Source: Wenxinia saemankumensis (lineage in GTDB: Bacteria; Pseudomonadota; Alphaproteobacteria; Rhodobacterales; Rhodobacteraceae). From it: 64,000 bases of DNA. A model generated the notes under the pieces. That model had not been told where the DNA came from, did no database searches, and saw only the letters and a list, made by a program, of their open reading frames with translations. A program made the translations under genes and the position numbers. Location of the stretch: the NCBI RefSeq assembly GCF_900141735.1, contig NZ_FQYO01000006.1, positions 1 to 64,000 on the forward strand, written 5' to 3'. This document shows positions 1-7,991 of the stretch, piece after piece (position 1 is the first letter of the stretch; each line of letters begins with the position of its first letter).

Positions 1-95
1 GGTTGCCCCAGGAGCATCATGGCCACCGATGTAAGGGGGTCATTTTTGGACGCCGATCACCCCGCTACGGGGTCACTTTTCCATGCCGGTTCACA
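1..95 (-). mobile_element. IS21-like element, terminal fragment
   Basis: The block at about 20-95 is a diverged inverse copy of the left end of the intact IS21 element at 4061-6528. It shares the internal repeat around 31-57, the hairpin-like block at 56-75 and a terminal ...TTCACA at 90-95, the mirror of the TGTGAA start at 4061. The rest of this element would lie left of the window. Its edge falls inside a DUF2924 gene, so it disrupted that gene. The mismatches show it is a relative of the second copy, not an identical one. Confidence 0.7.
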
Positions 96-282
96 CATTG
101 CGGGCACGCGCCTGATCCGCGAGTGGCAGGGCGTGGAGCATGTGGTCACCGTCACCGCGGACGGGTTCGAGTGGCAGGGGCGGCCCTACAAGTCGCTGTC
201 CGCCATCGCCCGCGCCATCACCGGCACGAGGTGGAACGGGCTCGTGTTCTTCGGTCTCAAGAACCGGCGGAGGCGGACATGA
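96..282 (+). pseudogene. DUF2924 protein, 3' remnant cut by IS21-like end
   Basis: The reading frame from 96 encodes the conserved C-terminal half of DUF2924: GTRLIREWQG, then a DGFEW/GRPYKSLS segment and GTRWNG..FFGLK. DUF2924 genes usually sit directly upstream of a large serine recombinase in alphaproteobacterial prophage-like modules, as here. The N-terminal half is replaced by the end of an IS21-like element. An ATG at 19 inside that element restores an 87-codon frame, but the product would be chimeric. The stop (280-282) overlaps the recombinase start (279-281) as ATGA, so the two genes were translationally coupled. Confidence 0.7.
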
Positions 283-1586
283 CCAAGCCGGTCGTCCGCA
301 AGCAGCGCTGCGCGATCTACACTCGGAAATCCTCGGAGGAAGGGCTCGAGCAGGAGTTCAACTCCCTTCACGCCCAACGCGAGGCCTGCGAGGCGTTCAT
401 CGCCAGCCAACGATCCGAGGGCTGGGTGCCGGTCCGCGACCAGTATGATGACGGCGGCATCTCCGGCGGTACGCTCAAGCGCCCCGGCCTGCAGCGGCTG
501 CTGGAGGACATCGAAGACAGGCTTGTAGATGTGGTCGTGGTCTACAAGATCGACCGGCTCAGCCGCTCGCTCGCCGACTTCGCCAAGCTGGTCGAGGTGT
601 TCGACCGGAACGGCGTGACCTTCGTGTCCGTCACGCAGAGCTTCAACACGACCACGTCCATGGGGCGACTGACGCTCAACATCCTCCTGTCCTTCGCCCA
701 GTTCGAGCGCGAGGTGACGGCCGAACGCATCCGCGACAAGGTCGCTGCGAGCAGAAAGAAAGGCATGTGGATGGGCGGCGTCCCGCCCTACGGCTACCGG
801 GTGGAGAACCGGAAGCTGGTGGTCGACGAAGAAACCGCCGCGCATGTCCGCTGGATCTTCGCCCGGTTCCTCGAGATCGGGTCGGGGACGGAGCTCGCGC
901 GCGAGGTCGCGAAGCGCGGCATCCGCACGCCCCGCGGCAACCGGATCGACAAGAAGTACCTGTATCGGATGCTCAGCAACCGCGCGTATATCGGCGAGGC
1001 GGTCCACAAGGGCGAGAGCTACCCGGGCGAGCACGACGCGATCATCGACCGCGAGACGTGGGAACGGGTGCATGCCATCCTGCAGGAGAGCCCGCGAAAG
1101 CGCGCCGCGCGCACCCGCGCCGAGACGCCCGCCTTGCTGAAGGGCCTGCTGTTCGGCCCAGACGGCGCGGCCTTCTCCCCGACGCATACCCGCAAGGGCG
1201 GGAAGCTCTATCGCTATTACGTTAGCCAGACCGTGCTGAAGCACGGCGCCGGATCGTGCCCGGTCGGCCGCGTGCCTGCGGGCGAGATCGAAGCTGCCGT
1301 CATCGACCGGCTTCGCGCCGTATTCCGCCAGCCCGAGATCGTGGCGGGGACCTGGAAGGCGGCGCGCGCCCACGCCGACATCACCGAGGTCGATGCCCGC
1401 GCGGCCCTTCAGCAGCTTGACCCGCTGTGGGACGAACTCTTCCCGGCCGAGCAGGCGCGCATCGTCGCGCTGCTGGTCGAGCGGGTCGACGTCGGCACGC
1501 AAGGGCTGAACGTCCGGCTCCGGGTCGACGGCCTCGGGAGCCTGGCTCGCGAGATGCTGACCGGGGGCATCGGAGAAGCGGCGTGA
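279..1586 (+). CDS. Large serine recombinase (resolvase/invertase family)
   Basis: 435 residues. The N-terminal resolvase domain (about 1-160) begins RCAIYTRKSSEE, with the presumed catalytic serine at 18/19 and the usual SLHAQREAC and KIDRLSRS motifs. A Recombinase domain (PF07508-like, about 170-270) contains GVPPYGYR, and a C-terminal part resembles a zinc-ribbon/coiled region. Such enzymes catalyse site-specific integration or excision of prophages and islands. I chose ATG 279 because GGAGG lies 5 nt upstream, the resolvase fold starts there, and it overlaps the DUF2924 stop; a frame open further upstream is fortuitous. The next gene overlaps it as GTGA. The attachment site is not identifiable. 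Confidence 0.9.
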   Translation: MTKPVVRKQRCAIYTRKSSEEGLEQEFNSLHAQREACEAFIASQRSEGWVPVRDQYDDGGISGGTLKRPGLQRLLEDIEDRLVDVVVVYKIDRLSRSLADFAKLVEVFDRNGVTFVSVTQSFNTTTSMGRLTLNILLSFAQFEREVTAERIRDKVAASRKKGMWMGGVPPYGYRVENRKLVVDEETAAHVRWIFARFLEIGSGTELAREVAKRGIRTPRGNRIDKKYLYRMLSNRAYIGEAVHKGESYPGEHDAIIDRETWERVHAILQESPRKRAARTRAETPALLKGLLFGPDGAAFSPTHTRKGGKLYRYYVSQTVLKHGAGSCPVGRVPAGEIEAAVIDRLRAVFRQPEIVAGTWKAARAHADITEVDARAALQQLDPLWDELFPAEQARIVALLVERVDVGTQGLNVRLRVDGLGSLAREMLTGGIGEAA

Positions 1587-1966
1587 CCCGCGGCACGCCG
1601 ATCCCCGAGACGGTGACGCTCCGCGTGCCGTTCCGCGTCGTGAAGCGCGGCGGGCGGAAGGAAATGCATTTGCCGGAAGGCGCCACGCACTCGCGGCGGA
1701 CCGACAACACGCTGGTCAAGGCGCTTGCCCGCGCCTTCCGCTGGAAGCGGATGCTCGAGTCGGGAGAGTTCGCCACCATCGCCGAACTTGCCGAGCGCGA
1801 GAGGATCGCGTCCTCCTACATGACCCGCGTCCTGCGGCTGACCCTGCTCGCGCCCGATATCGTCGAGGCGATCCTGGACGGGAAGCAGGGGCCAGAGGTC
1901 ACGCTGGCGCGCGCGATAGAAACGTTTCCTATCGAGTGGGAGAAACAGCGCGTTCAGTTGTGCTGA
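1583..1966 (+). CDS. Small HTH protein of the recombinase module
   Basis: 127 residues starting at GTG 1583, overlapping the recombinase stop by 4 nt. The central region reads like a helix-turn-helix: a TIAELAERE helix, then ASYMTRVLRLTLLAP, followed by DIVEAILDG. Short proteins of this kind are routinely found directly downstream of large serine recombinases and DUF2924 genes in alphaproteobacteria. A role as DNA-binding partner or regulator of the recombinase is inference. The N-terminus is basic (VVKRGGRK), which fits nucleic-acid contact. Confidence 0.7.
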   Translation: MTRGTPIPETVTLRVPFRVVKRGGRKEMHLPEGATHSRRTDNTLVKALARAFRWKRMLESGEFATIAELAERERIASSYMTRVLRLTLLAPDIVEAILDGKQGPEVTLARAIETFPIEWEKQRVQLC

Positions 1967-2031
1967 ACAAAACTCGACCGGGCCACTGAGCCGGACTGCA
2001 CGGTCTACGCCGCCCAAGCGGGTCACTGCCC

Positions 2032-3129
2032 CTACCTATCCTCGTCAGAGAGCATTCCGTCGTCCGCGAAGCCCATTGCGCCTTCATAAAGATGCTGATC
2101 GAGAACGGCGAGCCGGAAACGCATAGCGATCCCGTCGTTCGGGGATTGCGCGAAACGATCGAATTCCAGAAGGTTGTAGTTGGCTTCCGCGATGTTCTCT
2201 TCGGCAACCTGCCGGTTTTGCTGCCGCTCCGCCTCGAAGGCATCGAACTGTGCCCTAGAGATCAAATCGGTTTGGGCGTCCGCCACAGCGGATTGGAAGA
2301 GCAAGAAATACAAGCTTATCATGCCGACGGATCGCAGCAGCGCATCATCGTCCGTGAAGGTGTCGGCCATGTAGTCCAGCACCTCTTCGACGATCGTCTT
2401 CAAATGCTCGACTTCCGCCCTTTTCGACTGGGCGTGATGCTCGAAGAAATTGTCCAAGTAGACCTTCTTTGTATCGGCCACGCTCTCACGGCTAGCCATC
2501 AAGAGCATCTTCGCGATGATATCGAAGTGCCGATAGCGGGCATTGCCGAACGGGATCTTATCGACAAAAAATCGATGCTGCGAAATCTCCCGCACCATCT
2601 GCGGCAATGGGCCTGGACGCGCATTTCTCTTCTCGGCGGCATTTAGAGGCATAGCTTCGTTCAAGCGCGAGAATAGATCCTCGATCAATTCAATATCGTC
2701 GGTATCGATTGTGATGACGTCCAGCGTAAAAGAGTCAAAATCCTGCTTTATGTCAGGAAATCGGCTCGCAAGTTCTCGATAGGTTAGACCCTTGAGATCA
2801 ATTTCTTCATCATGCAGATACTTGAAATCAGAATCTAGCGCGAACTTATTCTCAATGAAATCGAATATTGCTTCCGTTCTTTGCTTCCCATCGATCATCG
2901 CATATTCGAAAGACTGATCCTCTTCGACGAGGGGTGTCTGGAATTTGTGAAGATACAGCTTCGGGACGTCGAACCCATTGATCATGGTGTCGATGAGAAG
3001 TCGTCTTTTCTCAAGCGTCCAAATGTCACCCTGCCGCTGATAGACGGGGTCCATCTTGATTCGGTCTCTCATCCGAAAAAGCGACCACGCAGAAGATCGC
3101 TGCATGCTGTTGATCTCGAATCTACTCAT
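2032..3129 (-). CDS. DUF262 (GmrSD-like) protein, candidate defence component
   Basis: 365 residues. The N-terminal half matches the DUF262/ParB-like nuclease fold: DPVYQRQGDIWT at about 28-40 and MIDGKQRTEAIFDF at about 97-110, the QR..W and DGQQR-type signatures of the family. The C-terminal half is helical and not recognisable. DUF262 proteins include the GmrS side of type IV enzymes that attack modified phage DNA and are common in defence islands. This copy has no DUF1524 (HNH) partner; it overlaps an upstream FRG-domain gene by ATGA. Codon usage is more AT-rich than the core genome. Anti-phage function is inferred from family and context. Confidence 0.75.
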   Translation of the reverse strand: MSRFEINSMQRSSAWSLFRMRDRIKMDPVYQRQGDIWTLEKRRLLIDTMINGFDVPKLYLHKFQTPLVEEDQSFEYAMIDGKQRTEAIFDFIENKFALDSDFKYLHDEEIDLKGLTYRELASRFPDIKQDFDSFTLDVITIDTDDIELIEDLFSRLNEAMPLNAAEKRNARPGPLPQMVREISQHRFFVDKIPFGNARYRHFDIIAKMLLMASRESVADTKKVYLDNFFEHHAQSKRAEVEHLKTIVEEVLDYMADTFTDDDALLRSVGMISLYFLLFQSAVADAQTDLISRAQFDAFEAERQQNRQVAEENIAEANYNLLEFDRFAQSPNDGIAMRFRLAVLDQHLYEGAMGFADDGMLSDEDR

Positions 3130-3884
3130 TGGAACATCTCCCGCGTATGCATTGCCAAAGTTTCCAGCTCTGGAAACAGCAGGAATTCATTGAAGCCGAG
3201 AAGGCGAAGTTCTCCACGCACGTTTGCTTTCTGCGCGGCCGGTATCACGAGGCGCCAGACGTGGTCGTGATTTGGCACTTCCTCCACAGCCATTCGTTGG
3301 CGGTGCATGATAGTAAAGGTCCCCGATTGGGCGATCATGCGTGTAGAGTTCCTGGGCCCGATGGCGGCAACGGGATGAAGCTCCGCTCCTTTGTCGTCAC
3401 CGACTTTGTCTGGTAAGTAGTCATCAAGAACAGTGTCGATTCCGAAGGCGAGGATATCGCGATCGAATTTCCGTCGGTGGCCCGACTTCTTGTTGAGTTC
3501 CATTGGATCGAGACACCAGACGACCGCGTCGGTTTCCGTATTGTGGTTGCCCAACGCGAAATATAGCGCCACGAGTGGGCTCTCCGTCCAATCCAGGAGC
3601 CTTGTCAAGCCACGATGGTGCTGCATGAGGAATATCCACTCCCAGTCATCGCGAGGAACGCGTGCAAGGAACGCATCGGCATTCTGTTTGAAGCGCTTGA
3701 TGGCCGGAAGCTCCTGATTCATCAGTCCCTCAGGGTAACCCTCGATTGGGCGAGCAATGTTCGGCAGTAGGGGCCATGCAACGTCTGTTTGACCGCGGAA
3801 CCAGACCAGACCATCCTGGCAGGTATTCCGAAGCTCAGTAATGAACTCTCCGACTGATTGAATATTCCGGTCGCCGTGTCTCAT
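3126..3884 (-). CDS. FRG domain protein
   Basis: 252 residues. The FRG domain occupies about residues 10-130, with the defining WFRGQTD motif, a QHHRGLTRLLDWT block and SPLVALYFALG. Its biochemical activity is not established; FRG proteins recur in phage-defence loci. I chose ATG 3884 because GAGG lies 6 nt upstream and the domain starts just after; an in-frame ATG at 3959 has no visible ribosome binding site. The stop overlaps the DUF262 start (TCAT at 3126-3129), so the two proteins are made as a coupled pair. The gene sits just downstream of an IS110 remnant and an IS21 insertion. Confidence 0.75.
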   Translation of the reverse strand: MRHGDRNIQSVGEFITELRNTCQDGLVWFRGQTDVAWPLLPNIARPIEGYPEGLMNQELPAIKRFKQNADAFLARVPRDDWEWIFLMQHHRGLTRLLDWTESPLVALYFALGNHNTETDAVVWCLDPMELNKKSGHRRKFDRDILAFGIDTVLDDYLPDKVGDDKGAELHPVAAIGPRNSTRMIAQSGTFTIMHRQRMAVEEVPNHDHVWRLVIPAAQKANVRGELRLLGFNEFLLFPELETLAMHTREMFQ

Positions 3885-4021
3885 CGTACGCCTCAAGTGA
3901 TGGTGCGCGGTCAAAATCTCTCCACCATTTGTTGTGCCCCGACTCTGCAGCATGCGCAACTTTTGAAATTCTGTGGCGCGGTGCCCGATCGGGCCCGCTG
4001 TGACCCTCGACCTTCATCCGT

Positions 4022-4060
4022 CTAAGGCCAGAGCCGGGCAAGCACCCGTGCGTCGATCTT
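4022..4060 (-). pseudogene. IS110-family transposase, second fragment
   Basis: Read on the minus strand from 4060 this encodes KIDARVLARLW followed by a TAG stop. It continues the transposase fragment at 6529-6824, which ends at the equivalent KID motif on the other side of the IS21 insertion. K-D-K-I-D-A-x-x-L-A-R-L is a hallmark of the IS110 DEDD transposase N-terminal region. Beyond the stop I can no longer follow the family, so the IS110 copy was already degraded or deleted. Confidence 0.65.
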
Positions 4061-4126
4061 TGTGAACAGGCGTGCAATTTTGACCCCGTAGAGGGGTGAT
4101 CGGCATCCAAAAATGACCCCCCTTAC
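4053..4126 (+). repeat. Left end of IS21 element with target-site duplication
   Basis: The 8-bp TCGATCTT at 4053-4060 is repeated exactly at 6529-6536. The element starts TGTGAACAGG at 4061. The first 27 bp match the inverted right end at about 21 positions, and a second conserved block (GGCATCCAAAAATGACCC, 4101-4118) matches the right end almost perfectly. Multiple inner repeats are typical of IS21-family ends and serve as transposase binding sites. Confidence 0.9.
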
Positions 4127-4173
4127 ACTGACGTGGATGATGCCCCCGAGGTCATCGGGGAGCACGGTGTGGG

Positions 4174-5742
4174 ATGTTGGTCGTGGAGACGATTGCGAAG
4201 ATCCGGCGGGCGCATTTTCAGGACAAGAAGTCGATCAAGCAGATCTGTCGCGAACTACGGGTCTCGCGGAACACGGTGCGCAAGGTGATCCGGTCCGGGG
4301 TGACCGAATTGACCTACGAGCGCACGATCCAGCCGCTGCCGAAGATTGGCCCATGGACGGGTGAGCTCGATGACATGCTGGCGGCAAATGCCCGGAAGAC
4401 GAAGCGTGAGAGGCTGACCCTTATCCGGATCTTCGAGGAGCTGCGGGCTCGCGGATACGACGGCGGCTACGATGCAGTTCGGCGATATGCAGCGTCTTGG
4501 AACAGGGAGGAACGAGAGGCGTCTGCGGCCGCCTATGTCCCACTAACCTTCGATCCAGGCGAGGCCTACCAGTTCGACTGGAGCCACGAGATCGTGGTGA
4601 TCGATGGCGCGACGACCACGGTGAAGGTGGCACATGTCCGCCTGTGTCACAGCCGGATGCTGTTCGTGCGTGCCTATCCCCGCGAGACGCAGGAGATGGT
4701 CTTCGACGCCCACGACAAGGCCTTCGCCTTCTTCGGGGGCACCTGCACGCGGGGCATCTACGACAACATGAAGACCGCGGTCGACACGATCTTCGTGGGC
4801 CGTGACCGTGCCTACAACCGGCGCTTCCAGCAAATGTGCGGGCATTACCTCGTCGATCCCGTCGCTTGCACCCCGGCCTCGGGTTGGGAGAAGGGCCAGG
4901 TCGAGAACCAGGTCGGTGTGGTGCGGCGACGGTTCTTCGTGCCGCGCCCCAAGTTCAAGAGCTACGCCGAGCTCAATGCCTGGCTCGAGGATCGTTGTGT
5001 TGCCTGGGCCAGGGCCAATTCGCACCAGGAGCTTCGGGATCGAACGATCTGGGAAGTGTTCCAGGACGAGCGCGCGCGTCTTGTGCCCTACGTTGGCCCG
5101 TTCGACGGCTTCCATTCCGTGCCGGCGTCGGTCTCGAAGACCTGCCTCGTCCGGTTCGACAAGAACCGCTACTCCGTGGATGGCCGCGCCGTTGGTCGAC
5201 CTGTCGAGATCCGAGCCTATGCCGAGCGGATCGAGTTCTGGCAGGACGGCAAGATCGTGGGGCTGCACGCCCGAGCCTTCGGACGCGACAAGGCCATCTA
5301 CGACCCGCTGCACTACATTCCGGTTCTGTCTCGCAAGCCAGGCGCCCTCCGGAATGGCGCCCCCTTCAAGGACTGGGACCTGCCGTCGGCAATCAGGCGT
5401 GTGCAGCGCAAGCTTGGCAAGGTTCCGAACGGCGACCGGCAGATGGTCCAGATCCTGAGCATGATCCCAATCGATGGGCTGGATGCGGTGGACGCTGCCT
5501 GTGCCGAGGCCCTGAACGAAGGGGTTCCCGCGGCCTCGGTCGTCATCAACATCCTGGCCCGACATCGGGAGCCGACCCCGCCACTGACCATCGATACGCC
5601 GGCCGCACTGCGACTGACCTGCGAGCCCGTGGCCGATTGCAAACGCTACGACAGCCTCAGGAGGCCCAACCATGGAAAGATCACAGGTGCTGGACGCGAT
5701 GAGCCAGCTGAAGCTCTACGGCATGAAGGCCGCCTACGATGA
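4174..5742 (+). CDS. istA: IS21-family transposase IstA
   Basis: 522 residues. An N-terminal helix-turn-helix (about 15-45, [19 protein letters not shown]) precedes a DDE integrase core: first Asp in YQFDWSHE, second in YDNMKTAVD and Glu in [12 protein letters not shown] beta-barrel-like C-terminal part follows. IstA binds the element ends and cuts and joins DNA. The start at 4174 gives the complete HTH. The 3' end overlaps istB by 71 nt in another frame, the usual coupling in this family. Confidence 0.93.
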   Translation: MLVVETIAKIRRAHFQDKKSIKQICRELRVSRNTVRKVIRSGVTELTYERTIQPLPKIGPWTGELDDMLAANARKTKRERLTLIRIFEELRARGYDGGYDAVRRYAASWNREEREASAAAYVPLTFDPGEAYQFDWSHEIVVIDGATTTVKVAHVRLCHSRMLFVRAYPRETQEMVFDAHDKAFAFFGGTCTRGIYDNMKTAVDTIFVGRDRAYNRRFQQMCGHYLVDPVACTPASGWEKGQVENQVGVVRRRFFVPRPKFKSYAELNAWLEDRCVAWARANSHQELRDRTIWEVFQDERARLVPYVGPFDGFHSVPASVSKTCLVRFDKNRYSVDGRAVGRPVEIRAYAERIEFWQDGKIVGLHARAFGRDKAIYDPLHYIPVLSRKPGALRNGAPFKDWDLPSAIRRVQRKLGKVPNGDRQMVQILSMIPIDGLDAVDAACAEALNEGVPAASVVINILARHREPTPPLTIDTPAALRLTCEPVADCKRYDSLRRPNHGKITGAGRDEPAEALRHEGRLR

Positions 5743-6400
5743 GATCATCACCACGGCGGTAAAGCGTCAGCACGAACCGCAACAGATCGTCGGCGACCTG
5801 CTGAACGCCGAGATCAGCGAGAAGCAGGTGCGCTCGATCAAATACCAGATGACGATCGCGAAGCTGCCACTGGCAAAAGAGATCGATGAGTTCAGCTTCG
5901 AGGACACGCCGGTCAACGAGACGCTGGTGCGCGATCTGGCCGCCGGGGAATTCCTTGAGCATCAGCGTAACCTCGTCCTTATCGGCGGCACCGGGACCGG
6001 CAAATCCCATCTCGCCGTCAGCATCGCCCGGGCCTGTATCCGGCGCGGCAAGCGGGGGCGCTTCTTCAACGTCGTGGACCTGGTGAACAAGCTCGATGCC
6101 GAAGCCCGTGCCGATCGACAGGGGCGCACTGCAGACCTGTTGTGCCGTCTCGACTTCCTGATCCTCGACGAACTCGGCTATCTCCCCTTCGCTCAAACCG
6201 GAGGCCAGCTGCTGTTCCATCTCATCAGCCGCCTCTACGAGCGCAGCTCGATCATCGTGACGACCAATCTCGACTTCGGGGAATGGCCTTCGGTCTTCGG
6301 CGACGCCAAGATGACCACTGCGCTGCTCGACCGACTGACCCATCACTGCGACATCGTCGAAACCGGCAACGAGAGCTGGCGCTTCAAGACCCGCGAATGA
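5672..6400 (+). CDS. istB: IS21-family ATPase helper IstB
   Basis: 242 residues, normal length for IstB. Walker A is GGTGTGKSH (about 105-113) and Walker B is [10 protein letters not shown]; a DnaA/DnaC-like AAA+ core follows an N-terminal helical segment. IstB is the regulator that selects target DNA and stimulates IstA. ATG 5672 is preceded by GGAGG 7 nt upstream, inside the end of istA. Nothing suggests inactivation. Confidence 0.93.
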   Translation: MERSQVLDAMSQLKLYGMKAAYDEIITTAVKRQHEPQQIVGDLLNAEISEKQVRSIKYQMTIAKLPLAKEIDEFSFEDTPVNETLVRDLAAGEFLEHQRNLVLIGGTGTGKSHLAVSIARACIRRGKRGRFFNVVDLVNKLDAEARADRQGRTADLLCRLDFLILDELGYLPFAQTGGQLLFHLISRLYERSSIIVTTNLDFGEWPSVFGDAKMTTALLDRLTHHCDIVETGNESWRFKTRE

Positions 6401-6476
6401 CCAAGAACCCGCTGGCCCGATACGGCTGCGCTGTATGGGGGCTCCACCGCATCGGGCCAGCTACCCATGCGCAAAA

Positions 6477-6536
6477 GGGGGTCATTTTTGGATGCCGATA
6501 GGGGGTCAGGATTGCGCGCCGATTGACATCGATCTT
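6477..6536 (-). repeat. Right end of IS21 element with target-site duplication
   Basis: Inverse of the left end: GGGTCATTTTTGGATGCC at 6478-6495, GGGGGTCA at 6501-6508, and a terminal GATTGACA ending at 6528. The 8-bp duplication TCGATCTT follows at 6529-6536. Confidence 0.9.
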
Positions 6537-6824
6537 CCCCGTCATTGTCTTGGTTCGCGTAATCAGATGCACCTAGAACGGGTTCGCCACGGCGATTCAC
6601 CCGACCTTCGCCGCAGGAATCTCCAGTGCCGCAGTCGCGTTGCCAGTCGCCTCGACCACCACGCGGTCGGTCGGATGCGGTGTCGCTGCGAACGTCTCGA
6701 GATGATCCAGTGTCACCTCGACCCGCCCTAGACACCGGTACGCTCCGTCCTCGAGAGCCACCGCTTCAGCGAACACGCGGTGGGTGTCCAAACCAATGAT
6801 CCGCGTATCTGCCTCCACAGCCAT
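6529..6824 (-). pseudogene. IS110-family transposase, N-terminal fragment
   Basis: From ATG 6824 on the minus strand the frame encodes the IS110 DEDD N-terminal domain: IIGLDTHRVFAEAVAL (first Asp), an RVEVTLDHL segment and RVVVEATGNA (Glu). It then meets a TGA (6597-6599) and a TAG (6573-6575) while still matching the family in the same frame (AVANPF, then VHLITRTKT, then GKID). It is therefore a decayed gene, split at KID by the IS21 insertion; the other half lies at 4022-4060. IS110 elements use an RNA-guided mechanism in intact form, but the flanking non-coding part cannot be assigned here. Confidence 0.8.
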
Positions 6825-7289
6825 GGAACGGAACCGCGGGGTACCGGTCATCTTCAGATCCGCGCTCTCGGCACATCTGGGCGCACTGCAGGAGCGACCA
6901 CATAGCGTCACTGGCTCGCAGCCCAGGGACGTTGCTCGATCTGCACGCATTCACGTGCTCGCGCTGCCCCATTCCCCTGATGATTGCATCATAGCGCCGG
7001 CTCAGAGAGACAGGCGGGGACCGAGGCACCGACGCGATCATACCGGATAACGGCAAAGTTAATCTCTACTGCCAGGAGCTTCCAACCTAGAAGAGGTTCC
7101 CGCACCACGAAGCATGCTTGATTTCGGGCTTGCTTGTTTCACTCCGTTGACTCGAAGCAGCGGGTCATAAAGAAGCAGGATGCTCCACAAGGGCCCTCAC
7201 TGCCAGCTTCTAGACCAGCACTAGATGATCAACTAGGGTCAAGGTTCTCTCTGCAATCGCGCGAGACAGAGGCGCATGGATAGTAAGAA
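6825..7289. other. Non-coding stretch upstream of the restriction enzyme gene
   Basis: No supportable gene. The part nearest 6825 may be the decayed 5' flank of the IS110 copy. The part at about 7060-7289 is markedly AT-richer than the core genome and should hold the promoter of the restriction enzyme gene. I see no controller-protein gene or clear operator palindrome. Confidence 0.5.
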
Positions 7290-7955
7290 ATGTACGACCC
7301 TCTAGATACGGTCAACTTGGCAGCAAGTATTGCTTGCGAGCTCTTTCGACAGGAGGAGCGCCCTCTCACAAAGGTCGAGATTAATGCAATATCCGACAGC
7401 GGCGGCATTTACGCGATATTCTATCGAGGAGCCGTCAAGCCTTACCGGCTCTATAAACACCTGAATCGCAGCGCCGGAATATTGCCGATTTATGTTGGAA
7501 AGGCTGCAGAGAGCGCAACCGTGAATGGTCTTCAAGACTTTCGAAGCGGGCCTGGATCAAACAGTGTCAAGAAACGGCTTCAAATACACAGGAGGAAGAT
7601 TGACAGCTTTTTAACTGGCGCCATTCCGATTCAGACTTCAGACTTTTCTTTTAGATTCCTTGGCTTGCCTGACGCTCATGTATCAATGGCTGAAGCCGGT
7701 TTGATTACATTCCTAAGCCCAATTTGGAATGGGGCAGGCTTTGGGAGTAATGCACCGGGTGGAGGTCGCCCCGGGAAGCTGCCCCCAAACTGGCTAGGAT
7801 TGGCACATGGACCCGGTGCGCCCGGACTGTCACGATCTCAGAAAGATGACATTAGGTCTAAAATTTCGGAACAAGCAAGAAAGGTCCTACGAAAGCAGAA
7901 TGACCCACGGCTCGAGGGGGCTAGGTCAGCCATCCTTATTGCAGCAAGGGCTTAA
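7290..7955 (+). CDS. GIY-YIG restriction endonuclease, Eco29kI-like
   Basis: 221 residues. GIY motif GGIYAIFY (38-45) and YVG motif PIYVGKA (66-72), then KKRLQIHRRKID, an AEAGLITFLSPIWN block and a glycine-rich NAPGGGRPG loop, all as in the Eco29kI family. Candidate catalytic residues Y41, Y68, R96, H100, E135 and N147 have almost the same spacing as the Eco29kI active site as I remember it. Eco29kI cuts CCGCGG; the specificity here is unknown. The gene converges on the cytosine methyltransferase with 36 bp between stops, a normal type II R-M layout. Its low GC contrasts with the core genome and indicates transfer. The ribosome binding site is weak. Confidence 0.85.
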   Translation: MYDPLDTVNLAASIACELFRQEERPLTKVEINAISDSGGIYAIFYRGAVKPYRLYKHLNRSAGILPIYVGKAAESATVNGLQDFRSGPGSNSVKKRLQIHRRKIDSFLTGAIPIQTSDFSFRFLGLPDAHVSMAEAGLITFLSPIWNGAGFGSNAPGGGRPGKLPPNWLGLAHGPGAPGLSRSQKDDIRSKISEQARKVLRKQNDPRLEGARSAILIAARA

Positions 7956-7991
7956 GAACCTACCACGCCATCGAAGCCGAACTCTGATGTT

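Larger units (their letters stand above)
4061..6528 (+). mobile_element. IS21-family insertion sequence, intact
   Basis: 2468 bp with TGT...ACA termini, imperfect terminal inverted repeats, additional subterminal repeats, and two overlapping genes in the order istA, istB. A perfect 8-bp target duplication (TCGATCTT) flanks it, within the size range known for IS21. It inserted into an already stop-ridden IS110 transposase gene exactly at its KID codons. Both genes are open, so the element looks mobile. A diverged relative ends at 95 in inverted orientation. Confidence 0.93.

Noticed and set aside
279-1966. Complete prophage
   Set aside because: Only the recombinase module is seen; there are no structural, packaging or lysis genes in the window.
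3835-4110. 91-codon minus-strand frame beginning in the IS21 left end
   Set aside because: It crosses the IS junction and the FRG start in a different frame from the IS110 remnant; no family similarity.
6766-7056. 96-codon minus-strand frame beside the IS110 remnant
   Set aside because: Overlaps the recognised transposase frame and shows no conserved motif.
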